Assembly (NCBI GenBank): GCA_014058105.1
Contig: JACGCM010001798.1
Coordinates: forward strand, 744,001-808,000
DNA length: 64,000 nucleotides
From: Kingdonia uniflora
Taxonomy: Eukaryota; Streptophyta; Magnoliopsida; Ranunculales; Circaeasteraceae
Direction of reading: 5' to 3'
Under the pieces are notes generated by a model, which was given only the letters and a program-made list of their open reading frames with translations, did not search any database and was not told the DNA's origin. Within the stretch, counting starts at the first letter, position 1; every line of letters starts with the position of its first letter. Below, piece by piece: positions 56,801 through 64,000 of the stretch. Both the position numbers and the translations under genes were made by a program.

Positions 56801-58568
56801 TAATGTAGCACTCCACTCCCACCGTCGACTTTTTTCTACCTTAACTGACTCTCGCATGGAGGTGTGGGGTTTTGTTTGTCCACAAAATGCCATGTTGCTA
56901 AGTGAGAGTGCAAGCCTTTCCAAACGGGATTCGACTTGATGTGGTATTATCAGAGTCCCACCATCTTACAAATGAGCCGTCCTCGGCATTGATATCATTT
57001 GTTACGCCCCACTCCCCAATGAGACATCGTATCCACCCTAACCACCTCCCACCTGGAGGTGTAGGGTTTTGTTTATCTCGCAAATTGTTAAGTGAGAGTG
57101 CAAGCCTACTTATTAATCTCACTCCGGACGTGTCCTCCCATATGCTTGATTATCACCGTTAAACTCCAGTAAATTTCTGTATCTCTCCTCTCTCAAGTAT
57201 TTGCTCCTATCAGTTCTTTCATGGTGAGTTTCTCTGCCTCTTCCCTGTCAGTGTGCAAATACATCTTATATTTATATGCCAAACATATCCCAAGTCCACT
57301 GTTCCTTCGCTTATCTATAAACATTGCCTAATATAAATCGGATCCGTTTATGAGTCTTTCCCACATTGTAATTCCAATAGTGTGGGTGTCTGGAAGTCTT
57401 AAGTAGTTTATTTGGAAAATTTTGTCTGAATCTTCACTTATGAAGCAACCGAGTTTGCCCTTACTTGAGCGTATACAAACATCTCACCACGATTTACCCT
57501 CCCAGAAGTTTTTCGTGCAAAGTTCTTTTTAAACTAGTTATTGAAGTCTTGTAATTTTTAACTGAATACAATCAATTTGTTCATTTGAGAGTGGGACAAG
57601 CTTTCATAAATTACGTTGGTTTGGCCACAGACTGTTGGGTAGTTATTCTCCTTAAATGTTGTTTAGATCACTATGATTTGCCCTCTCAGAAGTTTTCCGT
57701 GCAAAGTTTTTCTTGAAATAGTTATTGAAGTCTTGTAGTTTTTAACTGAATGCAATAATTTGTTAATTTGAGATTGGGACAAGCTTTGATAAATTACGGT
57801 TGTTTGGCCACTGAGACTGTTGGCCCGTTATTCTCCTTAAATGTTGCTTAGATCTCAGGCAGGCTGTTACACACTAATTGGATGTTATTGAACGTTCTTT
57901 ATTTGCGTGATTTAAGGTCTGGTGGAGATTTGTAAGTATGTTCAGATTCTTACTTCTGAGATTGCATGGATACCGAAATGTTGTTTTGGTAGAACAATTC
58001 AAACAAGGAATTATGACAAAATTATAGAAAGTAAGGTCGTTCTTGATCGAACTGAACCCATACATGCTAAGAAGTTGCACCGCCCACACAAGTCCACAAT
58101 TTTGTCACATGTCTCTTAATTTTCTGTAGCTTCAGCTTCTAAAAACTGTATGAAAATCCCACCTGCAAAAGTGATGCAGCCAAAACCAGATTTTAAAAAT
58201 CAGCAATATTAACCCAAATATATACTATGGTCAATCTTTACTAATTTTATTTATTAACTCATGGAACTGGTATATGAGATACTGATAAGTGCTGATTTTG
58301 TTGTTGCATTCAGGCCATGGCTCAGGTTGGAGGGTTGGTGATGTTGCAACCAGAGGTGGGTGGTTCACGTGATAGTTTCTTCTTCGCAGGAATAGATAAA
58401 GTGAGATTCAGGAAGCCAGTGATTGCAGGGGACACCTTGGTTATGAGAATGACTCTCATTAAACTTCAGAAACGTTTTGGTATTGCAAAAATGGAGGGGA
58501 AGGCATATGTTGGGGGTGAGGTAGTCTGCGAAGGAGAGTTCTTGATGGCTATGGGTAGTAGTGAGTGA
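53842..58568 (+). CDS. FabZ: 3-hydroxyacyl-[ACP] dehydratase, plastid FabZ
   Basis: Exons 53,842-54,046, 54,116-54,176, 54,269-54,413 and 58,314-58,568, all GT-AG and all in phase, giving 221 residues and a TGA stop. Residues 1-68 are a Ser/Thr/Arg-rich plastid transit peptide. The mature hot-dog fold starts [20 protein letters not shown] (His of [12 protein letters not shown]), then [20 protein letters not shown] with the catalytic His-Glu region ([12 protein letters not shown], then the Glu of VEAMAQ), and ends [20 protein letters not shown], nearly as in Arabidopsis FabZ. It dehydrates 3-hydroxyacyl-ACP in type II fatty-acid synthesis in the chloroplast. The last intron is unusually long (3.9 kb). 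Confidence 0.96.
54414..58313 (+). other. Large last intron of FabZ (3.9 kb)
   Basis: GTATTC donor after MVE and CATTCAG acceptor before AMAQ. Contains no recognised gene: the longest frame (55,318-55,731, 137 residues) has no family. A direct repeat with AAGTGAGAGTGCAAGCCT lies at 56,858-56,917 and 57,055-57,107, and a tandem duplication follows at 57,486-57,857. Probably several small decayed insertions. Confidence 0.8.
57486..57857 (+). repeat. Tandem duplication (~185 bp) in FabZ intron
   Basis: Two units begin at about 57,486 and 57,669, both with TCAGAAGTTTT or CCAGAAGTTTT, GTGCAAAGTT, TTATTGAAGTCTTGTA, TTTTTAACTGAAT, GGGACAAGCTTT, TTTGGCCACTGAGACTG or the like, and TTCTCCTTAAATGTTG. 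Copies differ by scattered substitutions, so the duplication is old. Confidence 0.85.
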
Positions 58569-59855
58569 TGTGCGTGGTACGTCTTTCATGTTTCCGTGAG
58601 GTACCATCACTTTGTTTTGTTTATTTTTTAGTTTTACTCCTGATGCAAAATCTCAGTAGGAACGATTTACTTGTTGGCATTTCGTGATTGTGATCATTGA
58701 TGAGGGTCTGTTTTTGTAGCAAGAGTAATATTAAGTTATAGTAGGTCTTAATTTTAAATGGATGTGTTGGATGATGAACGTAGGATATATAGTTGCTTAA
58801 TCTGGTCTGAGTAAAATGCTGGTAGGCGGAGGTTATTTTCGGTTTTGGGATAATACTAAAATATAATTGAGCGTTTGCAAAAGAGAACTTGCTTCACCAT
58901 GTTTGTTTGAGGGTACCATTATGACCAATTAAGGTCTTCTTTAGAACATTAATTTTAGATTCAAACATGCAGATGTGAGATCCTTGAGCATTCAGTCGTC
59001 TGATTAGCAGCCATAATTTTTTTGGTATCTTTTAGTATGGCAATTATGGTTGACCGTACTATCTGATTTTAGGTGTCTAAAGTACCCAATTTAAGGGGTT
59101 ATATTTCTTTAATATGTGCCACGACGACCATTGTGCGCTGAGAACCCTAAAAAGTGACGGAGAGAAACAGTTTTGATGGCGGGAAGGTCTTGAATGGATT
59201 TAGTAAATCGAATTGCAGTCCACTATTCGAAATACAATTACTGTATTTTGCGACATTATTGCGGATAGCTTGGAATCCGTTTTCATACTTCCCCCAGACT
59301 GGTTTTAATCGACCCTGATCAAGTAACTCTCATCCATCTTATGCGTAGACAGTGACTAGTGCTGAACTGTGGTAGCTCTGAATGTGTTTGTGGTATTCTC
59401 TACTCACTAATCCCTGTCAACCGGATCCCCCATTTTTTGTCTCTGAAAATATCCGTATCTAATGGGTTCCATTGCCATTGACAGCCTTTACCACTCACCT
59501 CCACCTGCATCCGTCATCTAGGTTATGCTTTTCTCATGATGTGTGTGTTTATAGTGTTTTCTGCAATTGTGTTTTCCTCTCCCTCATGTAATTGCTGCAC
59601 TATGTGGTGGATTCCATAACTAAAAGGAATTTTCACTTTTTCTTCTAAAGCATCATATCATCATAAGACAATGTCGGTGTCTTACTAGTGGGTGGGAAAC
59701 ATCAATCCTATCAAGGCTTCTAATAGATTCTCCTTTCTTTTTCACTCCACAATTCACCAATTTGATTTGAAGAGAGGGTTGGAGTCATAAAGTTAAATCA
59801 CATTCTTTACTCTTATGCAAGGTTCTAAATATTTGTGGATCATGAAATATTAGGG
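58569..59855. other. 3' flank of FabZ and intergenic DNA
   Basis: The first 250 bases are AT-rich and probably hold the FabZ 3' UTR. The rest shows no gene or clear repeat apart from a short segment with CGCTGAGAACCC (59,138). Confidence 0.4.
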
Positions 59856-60088
59856 GTTTTTTTTTTTTTTTTTTTGGAATCCGGAAGTTCGTCGGGTTCA
59901 TCATTGTTCATTATTCCCTTAAGTAGTGTCTCTCGGGGCTCGCCACGGTACCTCCGCAAGCTGCACGCTCCATTTTAAGTCAAGATAAATTTTGGCGGTT
60001 TACCCCCGATGTTGGGTTTCGAACTCGTGACCTCTCTCTCATTACTCCGAGAGGTAGTCCCAAACCACTGGCCCAACACCAAAGATGT
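59856..60088 (-). mobile_element. tRNA-derived SINE with target duplication
   Basis: On the minus strand: A-box-like GGGCCAGTGGTTTGGGACT and B-box GAGTTCGAAACCC, spaced as in pol III tRNA promoters, and an A tail of about 20 (T run at 59,857-59,876). Flanked by ATATTAGGG at 59,847-59,855 and 60,089-60,097. Body about 230 bases. Confidence 0.85.
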
Positions 60089-60351
60089 ATATTAGGGTTT
60101 CTTGAAACTATTGTGTTGTCGATATGCAGATGATTTCGATGCCTGGTTTTATACTAGTACTCCGTAACTAGAGGGAAACATCTGTTGTTGGTGGCAATGA
60201 TGCGCCCTACAGTAGTATTGGTTGAATAAGGAGACGCGAAGAGGGAAGGGGAGGAAATGGATTCATGCGCATAATTTTGTTACGTAAAAGTGAATTAGGT
60301 GTGCCTTAGAGTGAAAACACTTCCTTAGATCTTTCAAACATTTTCCCTGAT
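60089..60351. other. Intergenic, no gene seen
   Basis: Short AT-rich stretch between SINE and 5S-derived sequence. Confidence 0.5.
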
Positions 60352-60470
60352 GGGTGCAATCACTAAAACACTAAATGTACTTGATCCTATTAAAACTCCA
60401 CAGTTAAGCATGTTTAGGCGAGAGTAGTACTAGGATGGGTGACTTCTGGAAACAATGGTGAATTTTGGGG
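60352..60470 (+). pseudogene. 5S rRNA-derived sequence
   Basis: GGGTGCAATCA to GGTGAATT follows plant 5S rRNA order: CCTATTAAAACTCCACAGTTAAGC, then AGGCGAGAGTAGTACTAGG and ATGGGTGACTTC. The internal control region is best kept; most differences are G-to-A or C-to-T at former CpG sites (for example CCGCAG to CCACAG, GCGTG to GCATG), as in methylated decay. It is not part of an array. Could be an isolated pseudogene or the LTR part of a Cassandra-type TRIM, but no TRIM ends were seen. Confidence 0.75.
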
Positions 60471-62237
60471 GGAGGAAGGGTCTAGTGGGTGCCCGACACA
60501 CCCCACTTTTTTTGGGGAACTCTCTCTCTCTCTCTGAAATTTTTTGGGGGATCCGCCCCGGCACCCCCAGCTCCGCCCCTACCTGGAAAGTCTGTGTTGC
60601 ACCTCTCATTTTTGCCTAGAAAAGAGAAAGATTTCCCTGATTTTCAAAATTTTCACCAGACGTGCATGCCTTATGAAAATGAGGCATGCCATGAACCAAA
60701 ATGCCCCCTCCATTCGTCCTTAAACTACCTGATAAGTACCCAACATAGTAAACAGCCTTAATAGAATTTTCCCAATCGGTACTCGTCCTCGCCTCGCCTT
60801 AATCCCTCTCCGATAACACGCAAGTAAATCCTTTGACAAATCAATGGTGATAAGCATGCACACATTCTTAGGTAACGATCATCCCCACGGATATTTGAAT
60901 CCCTTTTTTTTTACTTAAGCCAAAAAAAAAAAATAGAAACAACTTTCAGGTCTCGAATGATTATCAGGTCTCGAATGATTATCAGGTCTATTTCAATTAT
61001 TTACGAGTAGGCCCTATGTATGTTTGTTTTCAAGAGGGACCTAATGTTATGTACTAGTAGTGGGCTTGGTTTTGAATCATTGATGCAGAGACTAGGCCAA
61101 CTTGCAGATGCAGACTCTATTTACCTTTTTCTTCTAGTAAAGATATTGAATGTGAGCTCTCTAAATGCCAACTAGTGCCTTTTGAGCCTATCTATATCTG
61201 TCTGTAAGTCTGATCTTCCAAATGCACGATGGATTTGAGCCATCCTCGATGGGTTTCACTCGTGGGGTTCGAGCACGGTTTTAAATATCTCCGATATTAC
61301 TAATGTATTACAAAACTTGGCTTTGATATGATATTTTGACTGAGAAATTTACAATATACAGTGCTGAATATCGGTATGACCCTTGGATAGTGGATATCTC
61401 CGTTCGGAACGAAAAATCTAATTTTCCATGATTGGATATTCTATGAAAAATCAAAGAAAAATCTTGAAATATTTCGATTACATGTTTTTGAAGGATTTGA
61501 ACATTGTTCGATCAAGTTGATAACCCATGATTACAACACTGTAATCATTCTCGACAATAACAGTAAACAAAAAATCTGATAGTAGGAGAATCGGCAACTG
61601 GGTTTCTAAAGGTCCCCACATCTTATGTCTTGCCGAATATCGAAAGGTCATGGGTCTCGTCGACCTTATTATGACGATGATTGTAGTTTGGAAATGTCCT
61701 TTGTTAGCGTATGTACCGGAGAAGTCCGTTAGCGTTCTATCACGATAATATTGCCGAATCATGGTTACTACCTCCAGTCCATATCTACAATGCCTAACCA
61801 CTGTGACTTGATTAATTCGTAAAACTACATTTTGGAAGGTGTAATAATTTATCGGAAGTAAACATGAAAATGTAAAATGTTGATGTTACAAGGTCGACAT
61901 TTTTTCATGTAGCTCCAATTTGTATACTTCTACGGCTTGGGACCATGCTTCAGGCGAAGAGGTCCTGAGTTCGATACATTACCAAAGGGGCTACTCGCCA
62001 GGATCTCTATCATGACTTGCAAAGTATGTGTGACAAATTATGAATCGGATCACCTTGGTATGCAAACAAATTATATCACTCGCCTGATGGCATGGGTTTT
62101 AGAGTTATGTAGGTACATTTTTTGAGTTGTGTAATCCACATTGCCCGATTGGTTTTAAGATGGTACCTCTAGTTTTTATTTTCCCCTAAGAATTAAGATA
62201 CAATGAAAACAAAACTACGTTCTTACCATTTGTTTAG
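60471..62237. other. Intergenic with low-complexity tracts
   Basis: Holds a (TC)n run at 60,522-60,536, a C-rich stretch at 60,555-60,590 (GGATCCGCCCCGGCACCCCC), A/T tracts at 60,905-60,935, and a small tandem copy of TCAGGTCTCGAATGATTA at 60,946-60,984. No coding frame of note. Confidence 0.5.
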
Positions 62238-62659
62238 AGCACCTCCAACAACATGGTATGTTGTTAAGGTTTCTTATACTTTTTGAAAAAAACCCATCCA
62301 ATAAAAATATGGGGTTCAGCATACTCACCCCTATACCCCTCCAAAGTATGCGAAACCTGACATTGGTGATGAGTATTCGCGTACCACCTAGGCGCTGAAC
62401 TGTTAAGTGCCCAACAACTTTTAAATACAGTTGGCATCTCTCTCTCTCTCTCCCATCACAACTTTGTTCCTTAATGTAACATTTAATTCGACGATTTTTA
62501 TTAGGTGCCTAACCAAATGATTTGACATATTTTGCTGTGCATTGAGCCGTTGAGCGCCCAAGAAAAAAATTGTAATTCTCTATTGGACAAAAACAATATG
62601 CGATTTTGGAATACCGTTATGGTAAACTGGAATCGCATACAATTCTGTTGGAGGTGCTC
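62238..62659. mobile_element. Tourist/PIF-Harbinger-type MITE, 422 bp
   Basis: Terminal inverted repeats GAGCACCTCCAACA and TGTTGGAGGTGCTC, flanked by target TTA (62,235-62,237 and 62,660-62,662). No protein coding. It contains GTGCCTAACC and GAGCGCCCAAG, reminiscent of the subterminal GGCGCC motifs in the Harbinger nest at 29.5-36.7 kb. Confidence 0.85.
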
Positions 62660-63950
62660 TTAAACTGGGCGGCGACACTTCACAATGTAAAACCGACACT
62701 AGTTTATTTGTACCCAACTTTACACTACTTAAGAAGATGCTCTAAGAGACTTGACCTCAAGAAAAATGGTACTGAGCTCCCAATAGAGGGTCAAGTCCAA
62801 TTAAAAAGATACACCCGCGGTATCAAAGCTTCCAAAAATAGACTCTGGGTGTTAGTTAGGATGTCACGACAAATATTCTATCGCAACATGTTCAATGACT
62901 AGATACGAGACACGTAAATTAAAATTAAGGTGTTGCGACGTAGTGATTGCTGCTACTACAACAACAACATAAAAACACGGTCAGTACCACCTCCGATGAG
63001 GGGTACTACTATGATATACCTGGAGGTTGGAGGTGGTTTCACCGATGGACTTTTGACCCTCTGTTGGTGATGCTCTAAAAAATAAATAAATAGTGTTAAA
63101 AAAGAAAAAAGAAAAAAGAAAAAACCTGTGGGGGAAAGAAACAAGCAGGTGAGAGTTGAGAGCGATTGCATCGAAATTCGCGGCTGTAGATGATGCAATT
63201 GGGCCCACTTATGATACCTTTCAGTTTTGTTGGAGTGTGATGGATGTGTGCGTAGTAGGTTATCAAACCCTCTCTCCCGTTTTTTAAAGCTTCAACTCTT
63301 TAATTATTCAAAACTGAAGTAGACATAATTGGTCCCACGTGTGACACAAATAATTGACCTAGTTATATAACTGCTTCAAATAATTCAACAATTCTTTATC
63401 GGCCATACCTAGTATGCGACGTATCGACACGTGTCAATATTATAGTGGCATTTTTTTTTAAAAAAATTATTGTTAAAATAGATGATCAAGAACGCATTAC
63501 AATTTTCCATTTTTTGCAAATTTCTTTGGTTGTACTCATTTTTTCCCTCTTCTTATACTTTTTAACGGAGAAGATCTTGAAAATGAACTTTTATTTACGA
63601 AAGAGAGTGATTGCAAAAAATTCAACGGAGAAGATCTTCAAGACTTCTGCATAATAACTCATACAAATGATAATTTCAGGTTCTGGTATAGCGTAAATTA
63701 CTGAAAAATTGCATGATCTAAACTATAATAATTAAGCTGGTGTGTTATGCAATATACACGATTTGTAAATAGTCGAATTGCAAGTCTTCTTTCATTATTG
63801 TTTCTTTATTGAATCAAACACGTTATAAAGCTCCTCCTATTTATATTTAAAAAAGATGTTTATGATTGGCCAAAGAGGTTAATTAGAGACTAGGGTCACT
63901 CGCTAAAATTTATCATGACTTTCTCTGTATAGATGTTTTGTCAGGATTAG
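62660..63950. other. Intergenic, no gene seen
   Basis: Small frames only (98 residues at 62,606-62,902, no motif). A GAAAAAAGAAAAAA tract at 63,105-63,125 and AT-rich 63,400-63,900. Confidence 0.5.
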
Positions 63951-64000
63951 AGGTGAGCATGGTCGGTTTGGAAACCAAAACTGAAACCGAAAAGTTATAT
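63951..64000 (+). mobile_element. Possible hAT-type MITE terminus at window edge
   Basis: TAGAGGTGAGCATGGTCGG followed by alternating GGTTTGG and AACCGAAA is the pattern of many plant hAT-related MITE ends (TAGGGGTG...). The other end lies beyond base 64,000. Confidence 0.35.

Noticed and set aside
60352..60470. Functional 5S rRNA gene
   Set aside because: Too many changes, single copy, no terminator T run after the end, no array.
62956..63208. Overlapping minus-strand frames of 75-80 residues with FFFLFSFF runs
   Set aside because: Derived from a GAAAAAAG low-complexity tract.
1..64000. CRISPR arrays, bacterial operons, organellar inserts
   Set aside because: Tandem arrays here (5.7-6.3 kb and 45.3-45.8 kb) lack unique spacers and belong to retrotransposons; no bacterial or plastid gene order was seen.

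Overview
This is nuclear DNA of a flowering plant, most likely a eudicot. The evidence is spliced genes of plant families (plastid FabZ, a GH5 glucosidase with a plant-type N-terminal domain, hyccin) set in a sea of decayed plant retrotransposons (Tat and Athila Ty3/gypsy, Ty1/copia), PIF/Harbinger DNA transposons, plant mobile domain (PMD) genes, a tRNA-type SINE and a 5S-derived relic. Nothing bacterial, viral or organellar was seen. The species cannot be named from the sequence.

Layout. 1-12.7 kb: Tat-lineage Ty3/gypsy element on the minus strand (gag, RT, RNase H, extra archaeal-type RNase H, integrase, then a tandem array). A spliced coiled-coil gene runs antisense to it on the plus strand, and the 3' LTR lies outside the window. 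12.8-21.9 kb: Athila-type element on the minus strand with one LTR. 22.6-24.6 kb: GH5 glucan glucosidase-like gene (plus) with two one-base frame breaks. 24.6-28.1 kb: no gene recognised. 28.1-29.4 kb: intact hyccin gene (minus). 29.5-36.7 kb: PIF/Harbinger nest with ORF1, a dead DDE transposase, a PMD gene and a MITE. 36.8-49.1 kb: a second PMD-carrying insertion whose PMD gene is split by a complete but internally deleted Tat element (38,041-48,665; both LTRs; 5-bp target duplication CTAAC). 49.1-49.5 kb: a second copy of the hyccin 5' end and upstream region. 51.1-53.2 kb: truncated copia element. 53.8-58.6 kb: intact plastid FabZ gene (plus, 4 exons, 3.9-kb last intron). 58.6-64 kb: intergenic DNA with a SINE, a 5S-derived fragment, a Tourist-like MITE and possibly one hAT end.

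Most notable. (1) Two diverged Tat elements both carry an antisense gene with a 'putative gypsy type' domain followed by a long coiled coil, and at least two introns sit at matching places in both. In the second element this gene is kept although RT, both RNases H and protease are deleted. (2) Both elements have a tandem array at the same spot, between integrase and the antisense gene, but the repeat units are unrelated. This recalls Retand-type elements (first described in Silene latifolia). (3) Two PMD genes lie next to Harbinger-like termini, and one insertion is tied to a roughly 390-bp direct repeat of the hyccin promoter and N-terminus, which lets insertion sites and order of events be read from the window itself.

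The three host genes are unrelated housekeeping or cell-wall functions (plasma-membrane PI4K scaffold, plastid fatty-acid synthesis, beta-glucan hydrolysis) and do not form a cluster.
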